From contig CAJUPS010000077.1 of assembly GCA_910588045.1 (NCBI GenBank), forward strand, positions 1 to 15,400: 15,400 nucleotides of DNA. The letters run 5' to 3'. The notes beneath the pieces were generated by a model that saw only the letters and a program-made list of their open reading frames with translations, was not told where the DNA came from and searched no databases. Made by a program: the position numbers and the translations under genes. The stretch is from an uncultured Oscillospiraceae bacterium. GTDB taxonomy: Bacteria; Bacillota; Clostridia; Oscillospirales; Oscillospiraceae. Shown piece after piece: positions 1 to 5,760 of this stretch. The number at the start of each line of letters is the position of its first letter. Positions within the stretch are counted from its first letter, which is position 1.

Positions 1-7
1 GCTTTTG

Positions 8-51
8 GTTCTTTTCGCACAAGCGAAAAGAACGCCCCGCCCGGCAGGGCG
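8..51. repeat. Two adjacent hairpins at the window edge
   Basis: Positions 8-18 pair perfectly with 23-33 (an 11-bp stem, core TTCTTTTCGC/GCGAAAAGAA, 4-nt loop ACAA). Positions 38-42 pair with 47-51 (CGCCC/GGGCG, loop GGCA). They lie just past the stop codon of the minus-strand reductase gene. Neither is followed by a clear U-tract on either strand, so a standard intrinsic terminator is doubtful. Two back-to-back palindromes at a gene end resemble a dispersed intergenic repeat, but copy number cannot be judged from this window. Confidence 0.5.
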
Positions 52-59
52 AATCCAAC

Positions 60-746
60 TTATTGCCAGGGCCGTGAGCGGCCCAGCCATCCGTGTTCCC
101 CCCACCATTTTGCGTCCGGGGAATCCTGCCACGCATACTTATGCGCCAAGCGCATGGCATGAAATAAAAACCACACTTTCACTCCCGGCCCGGAGACGCT
201 CCGGCGGAGCTTTGCCGCCGTTTTCTCCGCCTGCCGGGTGATTTTTTGTTTTAGCTTGGGAGGGAGACGTTCCCAGTTGATCTCCATTAAGGTAAAGCCC
301 ATTCGATAGGTGCGGGCCACGCCCCAGAAATCCAGGCTGTCCTTCATCTCCCGCAGCGCGGCGCGGTACACAGGGCCGCTGGCGGTGGCGATGACAACGG
401 CCTGCTTATGGAACATCTCCGCATTGGGCTTATGGACCATCCACATATTGGCGTAGTGGTCCAGCAGGGTCTTCATCTGCCCGGAGAGATGGAGCGCGTA
501 CACCGGCGAGGTCATGAGAATCACATCAGCGGCCAGCAGGGCGGACAGAATCCTCCGTGCTCCTTCACTGTGATAGCAATGATTTTCCTCATGGAAGCAC
601 CGGAAGCAGGAAATACAGAAGTCCGGGCAGTCCCGGGGCAGAAAGAACTCCGTGACTTCCGCCTCCGGAAGCCGTGAGAGGACCTCCTGCGCAATGTGCC
701 AGGTGCAGCCCTTGCGTTCGGTGCCGTAGATGACGCAGATTTTCAT
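60..746 (-). CDS. Flavodoxin-fold NAD(P)H/FMN oxidoreductase, iron-sulfur flavoprotein-like
   Basis: Predicted 228-residue cytoplasmic flavoprotein that transfers electrons through bound FMN and possibly a [4Fe-4S] cluster; the substrate is unknown. The N-terminus has the flavodoxin-like strand and phosphate-binding loop (KICVIYGTERKGCTWHIA, residues 2-19). Residues 44-57 carry C-X2-C-X2-C-X6-C, matching the compact CX2CX2CX4-7C cluster motif known from iron-sulfur flavoproteins (Isf). MTSPVYALHLSGQMKTLLD (about 78-96) is the conserved second flavin-contact region of this superfamily. The start at 746 is preferred: its ATG overlaps the tetR stop (ATGA), and GGAGG lies 8 nt upstream. An alternative ATG at 761 lies inside tetR and lacks that spacing. 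It is co-transcribed with tetR, so the regulator probably controls it. The C-terminal 40 residues (rich in Trp and Lys) are unassigned. Confidence 0.85.
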   Translation of the reverse strand: MKICVIYGTERKGCTWHIAQEVLSRLPEAEVTEFFLPRDCPDFCISCFRCFHEENHCYHSEGARRILSALLAADVILMTSPVYALHLSGQMKTLLDHYANMWMVHKPNAEMFHKQAVVIATASGPVYRAALREMKDSLDFWGVARTYRMGFTLMEINWERLPPKLKQKITRQAEKTAAKLRRSVSGPGVKVWFLFHAMRLAHKYAWQDSPDAKWWGEHGWLGRSRPWQ

Positions 747-1351
747 TTCTCGGGCCTCCATTCGTAATTTTTCCGGAACTGCTCCACATGGGCCTGAATG
801 AGCGGCCGGGCCTCCTCAAAACTGTCGCAGGTGAGAATCCACATGAACATGGGCCCGTGGAACTCCGCCGCTACCGCCAGCGGGTCCTCCCGGCGGATCT
901 CCCCCGCGTCCATGAGGGAAGAAAAAATGTACGCCTGAATCTGAACGCACTTGTCCCGGTAAAGCTGCCGGAAAATGTCCCGGCACCGGGGCTCGGCGTA
1001 CTGGCTGACCAGCAGCAGCCGCCGGAACCGGGCGTTCCACGGGTCGTCGAAGAAGAACCGGAAGGTCCGCTCGATCAACTCCTGGAGATGGTCGATTCCA
1101 ATTCCCCGATAGATGGAGGGATCATCCCCCTCGTCAAAGGGCAGCTCGCTCTGCCGGAAATATGCCTCCGACTGCCGGAGACAGAAATCCACGATCCCAT
1201 CGAAAATCGCCCTCTTGTTCTCAAAATGGTTATAAAGCGAGCTCTCCCGGATCCCTACCGCCCGGGCGATGTCCCGCACGGACGCCCCGTCGAAGCCCCG
1301 CTGGGAGAAAAGCTCCAGGGCCGTCTCAAGAATCTTTTCCTTGGTATTCAT
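743..1351 (-). CDS. TetR/AcrR family transcriptional regulator
   Basis: 202-residue repressor of the usual TetR length. The N-terminal helix-turn-helix domain is clear: KEKILETALELFSQRGFDG (4-22), then VRDIARAVGIRESSLYNHF (about 25-43), then the typical ENKRAIFDGIV. The C-terminal part (about 60-202) is the variable ligand-binding/dimer domain; the ligand cannot be inferred. The ATG at 1351 is preceded by GGGAGG at 1356-1361. Its stop overlaps the next gene's ATG by 4 nt, so it is translationally coupled to the flavoprotein reductase. A palindrome within its own promoter spacer suggests autorepression. TetR plus reductase pairs commonly respond to toxic organics or quinones, but that role is inferred only. 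Confidence 0.93.
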   Translation of the reverse strand: MNTKEKILETALELFSQRGFDGASVRDIARAVGIRESSLYNHFENKRAIFDGIVDFCLRQSEAYFRQSELPFDEGDDPSIYRGIGIDHLQELIERTFRFFFDDPWNARFRRLLLVSQYAEPRCRDIFRQLYRDKCVQIQAYIFSSLMDAGEIRREDPLAVAAEFHGPMFMWILTCDSFEEARPLIQAHVEQFRKNYEWRPEK

Positions 1352-1385
1352 AGCGCCTCCCTACGAACAGTTGCTAGCTAAATTC

Positions 1386-1414
1386 AGTATACTAACGATC
1401 GTTCGTCTTGTCAA
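1386..1414 (-). promoter_or_regulatory. Promoter of tetR-reductase operon
   Basis: On the minus strand, TTGACA (1409-1414) is followed by exactly 17 nt and TATACT (1386-1391), a near-perfect sigma-A promoter. The leader to the tetR ATG is about 30 nt and contains GGGAGG. Confidence 0.9.
1391..1406. promoter_or_regulatory. Putative TetR operator
   Basis: ACTAACGATCGTTCGT is a 16-bp inverted repeat with one mismatched pair and the perfect core AACGATCGTT (1394-1403). It fills the spacer between the -35 and -10 of the tetR promoter, the classic position for a TetR-family autorepressor. It lies 31 bp upstream of the -35 of the divergent radical SAM promoter, so control of that promoter is possible but less certain. 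Confidence 0.75.
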
Positions 1415-1436
1415 GAAAAATTTCCAGAAAATTCTA

Positions 1437-1465
1437 TTGACTTTTTCGGCCAAATGTTCTATATT
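1437..1465 (+). promoter_or_regulatory. Promoter of radical SAM/DUF4130 operon
   Basis: TTGACT (1437-1442), a 17-nt spacer and TATATT (1460-1465) form a good sigma-A promoter about 40 nt upstream of the first coding start. A shifted -10 (TATTAT, 1462-1467) is also possible. Confidence 0.8.
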
Positions 1466-1494
1466 ATTACCAGAACGAATGTTTTGTGGAAATG

Positions 1495-1511
1495 AGGAGG
1501 GATGTCCTTTG
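1495..1511 (+). promoter_or_regulatory. Ribosome binding site selecting a TTG start
   Basis: AGGAGG (1495-1500) is 8 nt upstream of TTG at 1509 and 17 nt upstream of the first in-frame ATG at 1518. Spacing therefore favours the TTG start. The frame stays open far upstream (to at least 1269), but that part overlaps the promoters and tetR. Confidence 0.75.
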
Positions 1512-2777
1512 GATGTGATGGACAAGCTGACGATTCTCACCGATGCCGCCAAGTATGATGCCGCCTGCACCTCCAGCGGGGCCCAGCGGGGACACAAGGC
1601 GGGACATATCGGCAATACCTCCTCCTCCATCGCGGGGTGCTGCCACACGTTTTCCGGGGACGGGCGGTGCGTTACGCTGCTGAAGGTGCTGATGACCAAC
1701 TGCTGCGTCTATGACTGCAAATACTGCGTCAACCGGTGCTCCAACGACACCCGGCGGGCCGTGTTCACGCCGGAGGAGCTGGCGGAGCTCACCATTCAGT
1801 TCTACCGGAGAAACTATATCGAGGGGCTGTTTTTGTCCTCCGGTGTGCTGGTCAGCCCGGACTACACCACCGAGCGGATGATCCGCTGCCTGGATCTGCT
1901 GCGGAACCACTACCGGTTCAACGGCTATATCCACGCCAAGGCCATCCCGGGGACCTCTCCGGAGCTGGTGACCCGGCTGGGACTGCTGGCGGACCGGCTG
2001 AGCGTCAACATTGAGCTGCCCTCGGAGCAGGGGCTGACTACCCTGGCCCCCAACAAGACGAGAAAATCCATTTTCCGGCCTATGGGGCTGATTAAGAATA
2101 CGTTGCAGGAGAACCGGGAGGAGCTGGTGAAGTATCGCCACACACCCCACTTCGCCCCGGCGGGACAGAGTACCCAGATGATTATCGGGGCCACCCCGGA
2201 TTCGGACCGGCACATCCTGTCCCTGACGCAGTCGCTGTATGACACGTACCGCCTAAAGCGGGTGTTTTACTCCGCTTACGTGCCGGTGGTGGAGAATACG
2301 CTGCTGCCCTCGCTGGACACCAAGCCGCCCCTGCTGCGGGAGCACCGGCTGTATCAGGCGGACTGGCTGCTGCGGTTCTACGGCTTCCGGGCGGAGGAGC
2401 TGCTGGACGAGGACGACCCCAATTTCAATCCCCTGGTGGACCCCAAGTGCAGCTGGGCGCTCAAGCACCCGGAGTTCTTCCCGGTGGAGGTGAACACCGC
2501 CAGTCGGGAGGAGCTGCTGCGGGTGCCCGGGGTGGGCACGGTGTCCGTGAAACGGATCCTGTACGCCCGGCGGGCGCGGAAGCTGGAGCACGAGGACCTG
2601 CGGAAAATGGGCATCGTGATGAAGCGGGCCCAATACTTCATCACCTGCAAGGGGCGGGTGATGGACGGGCTGAAACTCCGGCAGGACAGCATTCTGCGGA
2701 ATCTGATCGCCGCCGAGCGGGCCTCCCTGCCCGGGGCGGAGCTGGAGCAGCTGAGCTTGTTCGAGCAGGCGGGATAG
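1509..2777 (+). CDS. Radical SAM protein, putative DNA modification/repair (TIGR03916-type)
   Basis: 422-residue iron-sulfur enzyme of the family annotated as putative DNA modification/repair radical SAM protein; the reaction is not known. The N-terminus has the family signature LTILTDAAKYDAACTSSG (7-24). The SAM-cluster motif C-X3-C-X2-C is at Cys66, Cys70 and Cys73, with further cysteines at 44, 45, 54, 65 and 77. The C-terminal third holds a helix-hairpin-helix DNA-binding motif (VNTASREELLRVPGVG, about 328-343). The family is normally encoded beside a DUF4130 (TIGR03915) protein, thought to be linked to uracil-DNA-glycosylase-like function. Here that partner lies 1.65 kb downstream, behind four small genes. 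A consensus promoter and strong ribosome site mark it as the first gene of the operon. Family identity is confident; DNA repair is an inference from the HhH motif and family context. Confidence 0.92.
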   Translation: MDVMDKLTILTDAAKYDAACTSSGAQRGHKAGHIGNTSSSIAGCCHTFSGDGRCVTLLKVLMTNCCVYDCKYCVNRCSNDTRRAVFTPEELAELTIQFYRRNYIEGLFLSSGVLVSPDYTTERMIRCLDLLRNHYRFNGYIHAKAIPGTSPELVTRLGLLADRLSVNIELPSEQGLTTLAPNKTRKSIFRPMGLIKNTLQENREELVKYRHTPHFAPAGQSTQMIIGATPDSDRHILSLTQSLYDTYRLKRVFYSAYVPVVENTLLPSLDTKPPLLREHRLYQADWLLRFYGFRAEELLDEDDPNFNPLVDPKCSWALKHPEFFPVEVNTASREELLRVPGVGTVSVKRILYARRARKLEHEDLRKMGIVMKRAQYFITCKGRVMDGLKLRQDSILRNLIAAERASLPGAELEQLSLFEQAG

Positions 2778-2798
2778 AGAGCGGAAGGGGGAGCGGAA

Positions 2799-3248
2799 AT
2801 GGAGTATAAGAGGGAGGAAATCCTCCGGCTGTGGTTCGATATGTGGCTGCGGCGGGAAGATTTCGGCATCCGGGAAATCTTCACGGAGGACGCGGTCTAT
2901 ACGGAGAGCTGGGGGCCGGTGTACCACGGGGCGGAGGAGATTGCGCACTGGTTCCGGGAGTGGCTGACCCGGGGCAGGGTGCTGGTCTGGGATGTCCACC
3001 GGTTTTTCCACGCCGGGGACCAGACGGCCGTTACGTGGTTTTTTCAGTGCCGGATGGGGGATGATACGCCCGTGGGATTTGAGGGCGTGTCCGTGGTGCG
3101 CTGGACGGAGGACGGGAAGATCGCCAGCCTGACGGAATACTGCTGCGAGCCGGAGCAGTACGACCCGTATGCCAACGGGCCGGAACCGGATTTTGATACC
3201 AAGGGAAAAGAACTCTACAAGAATTTTGCAGGAGGAGATCTATTATGA
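2799..3248 (+). CDS. NTF2/SnoaL-like protein 1
   Basis: 149-residue protein of the cone-shaped NTF2-like superfamily, which includes SnoaL-type cyclases, dehydratases and many small-molecule binders; no specific reaction can be assigned. Features seen are the opening helix with the aromatic segment LRLWFDMWLRRED (about 9-21), IFTEDAVYTESWGPVYHG (27-44), and a C-terminal beta strand KIASLTEYCCEPEQYDPY (about 108-125). It starts 21 nt after the radical SAM stop, with AGGGGG upstream. Its last codons overlap the VOC gene start (ATGA), and its tail contains the GGAGG ribosome site for that gene. The tail PEPDFDTKGKELYKNFAGG is closely mirrored by a fossil at 3620-3685. The gene belongs to the cassette separating the two DNA-metabolism partners. 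Confidence 0.8.
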   Translation: MEYKREEILRLWFDMWLRREDFGIREIFTEDAVYTESWGPVYHGAEEIAHWFREWLTRGRVLVWDVHRFFHAGDQTAVTWFFQCRMGDDTPVGFEGVSVVRWTEDGKIASLTEYCCEPEQYDPYANGPEPDFDTKGKELYKNFAGGDLL

Positions 3249-3610
3249 AAGAGATATTGCTGGGCAACGTGATGGTGGACTGCGCCGACGCGGCGCTGTT
3301 GCAGAGGTTTTACGGGGAGCTGCTGGGCTGGGAGCAGCGCCAGCTGTATGGGTGCCCCGCCGTGCGCAGCGCCGGGGGCGTCGTGTTCCTGTTCACCCAG
3401 GAGGCGGATTACGTGCCGCCGGTGTGGCCGGAGGAGGCGGGGCGCCAGCAGAAGCAGATGCACTTCGACTTCCAGGTGGAGAGCGTCCCGGAGGCCGTCC
3501 AGCGGGCGGAAGCGCTGGGGGCAGTGAAGGCAAAGGCCCAGTTCGGCGGCGAGGAATTTATCACCATGCTGGACCCGGCGGGGCATCCGTTCTGCCTGTG
3601 CCAGAAATAG
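3245..3610 (+). CDS. VOC (glyoxalase-like) superfamily protein
   Basis: 121-residue single-unit VOC-fold protein, similar to glyoxalase/bleomycin-resistance and Glyoxalase_6-type proteins that bind small hydrophobic or aldehyde ligands. Evidence: N-terminal strand and helix NVMVDCADAALLQRFYGELL (8-27), a second beta module starting at QMHFDFQVESVPEAVQ (about 77-92), and the characteristic end FITMLDPAGHPFCLCQ. The usual first-module metal ligand is not obvious, so a metalloenzyme role is uncertain. The ATG overlaps the preceding stop (ATGA), and AGGAGG is embedded in the previous gene's tail. Immediately after its TAG stop the same frame reads into a fossil SnoaL tail (3620-3685). It is co-transcribed with NTF2-like and RidA genes, suggesting a shared detoxification or small-metabolite role (inference). 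Confidence 0.82.
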   Translation: MKEILLGNVMVDCADAALLQRFYGELLGWEQRQLYGCPAVRSAGGVVFLFTQEADYVPPVWPEEAGRQQKQMHFDFQVESVPEAVQRAEALGAVKAKAQFGGEEFITMLDPAGHPFCLCQK

Positions 3611-3619
3611 GAGGCATCA

Positions 3620-3685
3620 TGGCCGCCGGAGCCGGATTTTGAAGAGGCGGACAGGGAGCTCTATCGGAAGTTTACAGGAGGTTAA
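3620..3685 (+). pseudogene. Fossil C-terminal tail of a second SnoaL-like gene
   Basis: In the VOC frame, after its TAG (3608-3610), codons 3620-3685 read WPPEPDFEEADRELYR, then KFTGG and stop. This matches the end of NTF2/SnoaL protein 1 (PEPDFDTKGKELYKNFAGG): P-E-P-D-F, then E-L-Y, F and G-G fall at the same spacing. No start codon or remaining SnoaL body precedes it. Its final codons supply AGGAGG (3676-3681) for the RidA gene, just as the intact tail supplies the site for the VOC gene. The simplest reading is that an ancestral SnoaL gene here was replaced or deleted by recombination, its end retained because it carries a ribosome site. Readthrough of the TAG would append about 24 residues to the VOC protein, a less likely alternative. 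Confidence 0.7.
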
Positions 3686-3687
3686 TG

Positions 3688-4077
3688 ATGGTCAAAAAAA
3701 TGCCGACCCACTGCGGAGACAACACCTGCTCTTCCTGCGTCATAGCGGGGGACTATATCTTCCTGGCGCACCACGGCGGCGGCCAGGATGTGGACGATAT
3801 TGTACACCAGACCAGAGCGACGCTGGAGAGCATGGCGCACACCCTGTCCACCGCCAGCGCGACGCTGGACGATGTGGTCCAGCTGAACTTTTATGTGAAG
3901 CGCGTCAGCGACTTCCGGCGGGGCGCCGATGTGTTTCGGGAATATTTCAAGCATGGCGCGCCAGCGCGGATGACGGTGGTCACAGAGTTTGTAGGTCCGT
4001 CCTGCCTGTGCCAGATGGACGGGATCGCCTACAAACCCCAGCAAGCCATAGAGAGGGATACGGATGAAAGAGCTTGA
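3688..4077 (+). CDS. RidA (YjgF/UK114) family protein
   Basis: 129-residue RidA-like protein. Characterised members hydrolyse reactive enamine/imine intermediates released by PLP enzymes and act as trimers in the cytosol. Visible landmarks: VIAGDYIFLAHHGGG near the N-terminus, the central helix QTRATLESMAHTLSTASATL, VVQLNFYVKRVSDF, and the C-terminal block GAPARMTVVTEFVG. In that block the Arg after Pro-Ala aligns with the substrate-binding arginine of active RidA proteins. The helix and strand order fits the full fold. Two tandem ATGs exist at 3685 and 3688. AGGAGG (3676-3681) is 6 nt from the second and only 3 nt from the first, so 3688 is chosen. The 3' end overlaps the next gene by 14 nt, implying coupled translation. 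Confidence 0.87.
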   Translation: MVKKMPTHCGDNTCSSCVIAGDYIFLAHHGGGQDVDDIVHQTRATLESMAHTLSTASATLDDVVQLNFYVKRVSDFRRGADVFREYFKHGAPARMTVVTEFVGPSCLCQMDGIAYKPQQAIERDTDERA

Positions 4078-4426
4078 GGACGTGATCCGCGCCCTGTGGC
4101 GGGCGGCTGCGGACCAGGACGAGGGAGAACTGGCGCGCTTTTTTACCGTTGACGCCCAGATCCTGTGGCCCAACACCGGCGAGCGGTTCGATCTGCCGGG
4201 CTATCTGCGGGCGAACTGCGACTATCCGGGGCAGTGGCGCGGCAGGGTGGAGACCATCGCCGGGGACGGGAGCTACTCGGTGGCGAGGGTCTGGTCCCCG
4301 GAGGGGGACGCAGCCCGGGCGGTGACGTTTTACCGGTGGAGAAATGGAAAAATCGTGCAGATGACGGAGTATTGGGGGGACGTGGGCCCGGCACCGGCGT
4401 GGCGGCGGGGCCTGTCGCTGTCGTGA
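4064..4426 (+). CDS. NTF2/SnoaL-like protein 2
   Basis: 120-residue NTF2/SnoaL-like protein. Features: first helix VIRALWRAAADQDEGELARF (7-26), FTVDAQILWPNTGERFDLP (27-45), a central sheet, and the diagnostic final strand KIVQMTEYWGDVGPAPAWR (about 95-113), which is typical of small SnoaL-like proteins. It lacks the PEPDF tail of the first copy, so it is not the source of the fossil at 3620-3685. It starts within the ridA 3' end (14-nt overlap) with AGAGGG upstream. Its stop overlaps the DUF4130 start (TGATG). Substrate and reaction are unknown. Its tight coupling to RidA suggests both act on the same labile metabolite (inference). Confidence 0.8.
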   Translation: MKELEDVIRALWRAAADQDEGELARFFTVDAQILWPNTGERFDLPGYLRANCDYPGQWRGRVETIAGDGSYSVARVWSPEGDAARAVTFYRWRNGKIVQMTEYWGDVGPAPAWRRGLSLS

Positions 4427-5241
4427 TGGAGATGATTTACCGCTATGACGGGACCTTTGAGGGATTCCTGTGCTGCGTCTTCGACAGCTACGTGAACAAG
4501 GAGTATCCCTCCCTATTTCAGGACGAGGCGCACATCGAGAGCTCCCTGTTTCCCGCCCGCTGGGTGGGAACGGACCTGCGGCACGCCCGGCGGGTACTGG
4601 TGAGCCTGGAGAAAATCGACCCCTACGCCAGGGAACTGGTGGTGAAGGGATTTTTGACCTGTGCGCCGGAGAAGGAGAAGATCCTATACCGGTTTATCCG
4701 CTCCCTGTATGTGGTGGGAAAGCCCCTGCTGCGCAGACTCAGCGATGAGGCGGTGCTGCCGCTGCTAAAGGCCGTGCGGCACCTGGACGGGGAGGTCCAT
4801 CTGCTCAAGGGGTTCGTGCGCTTCTCCGACTTCGAGGGAACCCTGGCAGGGGAAATCAAGCCCAAAAATCGGGTGCTCCCCCTGCTGCGGCCCCACTTCT
4901 GTGACCGGATGTACAATGAGACCTTCCTGCTCTACGACCGCACCCACGGGGAGGCCCTGGTCCATCAGCCCGGGAAGTGGGCCATTATGCCCCTGGAGGA
5001 GTTCAAAATGGCCGCGCCGTCGGTCCAGGAGGCCCAATACCGGCGGCTTTGGAAGCGGTTCTACGACACCATTGAGATCAAAGAGCGCCACAATCCGCGC
5101 CGACGGATGTCCCATATGCCCAAGCGGTACTGGGAGACCATGACAGAATTTCAGGACGAGGACTCCTTTCTGGCCGGGGTGGACGCTCCCCCCAGAGCCG
5201 GGGAGCTCCCTCCCGCAAAAACCCCTTGCGGGAACGGATGA
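4426..5241 (+). CDS. DUF4130 / TIGR03915 putative DNA metabolism protein
   Basis: 271-residue protein of the family named putative DNA metabolism protein (SAM_7_link), the known companion of the radical SAM protein at 1509-2777. Landmarks: N-terminal IYRYDGTFEGFLCCVFDSY (4-22), a mid-region rich in basic and hydrophobic residues (EKILYRFIRSLYVVGKPLL), VHLLKGFVRFSDFEG, and the C-terminal DUF4130 part ending in RRRMSHMPKRYWETMTEF. Some DUF4130 proteins are fused to uracil-DNA-glycosylase domains in other species; no such domain is present here. The start is placed at ATG 4426, which overlaps the previous stop by one base. ATG 4432 is possible, and neither has a strong ribosome site, so translation probably depends on coupling. 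The 3' end contains a hairpin and the promoter for the next gene. Confidence 0.9.
   Translation: MEMIYRYDGTFEGFLCCVFDSYVNKEYPSLFQDEAHIESSLFPARWVGTDLRHARRVLVSLEKIDPYARELVVKGFLTCAPEKEKILYRFIRSLYVVGKPLLRRLSDEAVLPLLKAVRHLDGEVHLLKGFVRFSDFEGTLAGEIKPKNRVLPLLRPHFCDRMYNETFLLYDRTHGEALVHQPGKWAIMPLEEFKMAAPSVQEAQYRRLWKRFYDTIEIKERHNPRRRMSHMPKRYWETMTEFQDEDSFLAGVDAPPRAGELPPAKTPCGNG
5211..5233. other. 8-bp hairpin at the operon end
   Basis: TCCCGCAA (5211-5218) pairs perfectly with TTGCGGGA (5226-5233) around a 7-nt loop, inside the last codons of the DUF4130 gene. No U-tract follows, so termination is weak or absent. The right arm overlaps the -35 of the next promoter. Confidence 0.5.
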
Positions 5242-5254
5242 AATCCGCTATAAT
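5226..5254 (+). promoter_or_regulatory. Promoter of zinc-ribbon gene
   Basis: A perfect TATAAT (5249-5254) lies 17 nt after TTGCGG (5226-5231), which keeps the key TTG of the -35. The start codon is about 50 nt downstream. Confidence 0.7.
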
Positions 5255-5304
5255 AGGGGGCATGGAGCAATCCCAAACGAAACGCTGTTTGAAAGGAGCG
5301 GACA

Positions 5305-5679
5305 ATGAGTTACTTTGAGGAAATGACCCAGAAGGCCAGGGCGGCGGTGTCCACCGCCGCGGAGAAAGCCAGGGAGGTTGCGGATTCCGCGAAAATCTCC
5401 GCCGCCATCATTGCGGAGAAGCGGGAGCTGGACAAGAGCTACCGCGCCATCGGCCAGTGGTACGCCTGCGAGTGCGCCGGGGAGGAAGTCCCGGACGCCA
5501 TTGCCGACGTCATCGCCGCTGTCCGGGCATCGCAGGAGAAGATCGCCGAGCTGCAAACCAGGCGCGAGGAGGCGGAGAGTGCTGAGGCCGCCGTCCCGGA
5601 GGAGGGCAAGGTCTGCCCCATCTGTGGGAAGATCAGCGACACCAAGTTCTGCCCCCACTGCGGCGCACCCATGGAGTAA
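5305..5679 (+). CDS. Small coiled-coil protein with C-terminal zinc ribbon
   Basis: 124-residue soluble protein of unknown function. Residues 1-95 are predicted helical and Ala/Glu/Lys-rich (for example TAAEKAREVADSAKISAA), consistent with a coiled coil. Residues 104-119 form a zinc ribbon with CPIC (Cys104, Cys107) and CPHC (Cys116, Cys119), ending GAPME. This architecture is common in Firmicutes as a short regulator-like or scaffolding protein, but no partner is evident. GGAGCGGACA places a good ribosome site before the ATG. It has its own promoter and is followed by a hairpin, so it is probably monocistronic. Confidence 0.85.
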   Translation: MSYFEEMTQKARAAVSTAAEKAREVADSAKISAAIIAEKRELDKSYRAIGQWYACECAGEEVPDAIADVIAAVRASQEKIAELQTRREEAESAEAAVPEEGKVCPICGKISDTKFCPHCGAPME

Positions 5680-5684
5680 TGCCA

Positions 5685-5715
5685 GGAGGTGAGGAGCCCA
5701 TCGCTCCTCACTTCC
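5685..5715 (+). terminator. Terminator-like hairpin after the zinc-ribbon gene
   Basis: Positions 5685-5696 pair with 5704-5715 (12 bp with one G-U; perfect core GTGAGGAG/CTCCTCAC) around a 7-nt loop, six bases after the stop. The following bases (GCCGGGATGATTTTG) only contain a delayed T run, so termination may be inefficient or factor-assisted. Confidence 0.5.
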
Positions 5716-5760
5716 GCCGGGATGATTTTGTGGTACGGTGGGACATCAGGGAGGGACGCT

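Noticed and set aside
1269..1508. Longer start for the radical SAM gene
   Set aside because: It overlaps tetR coding sequence and both promoters; the TTG at 1509 has an ideal AGGAGG.
3608..3685. Pyrrolysine or programmed readthrough of the VOC TAG
   Set aside because: The matched tail belongs to a SnoaL-type protein, not to VOC proteins; a gene remnant explains it more simply.
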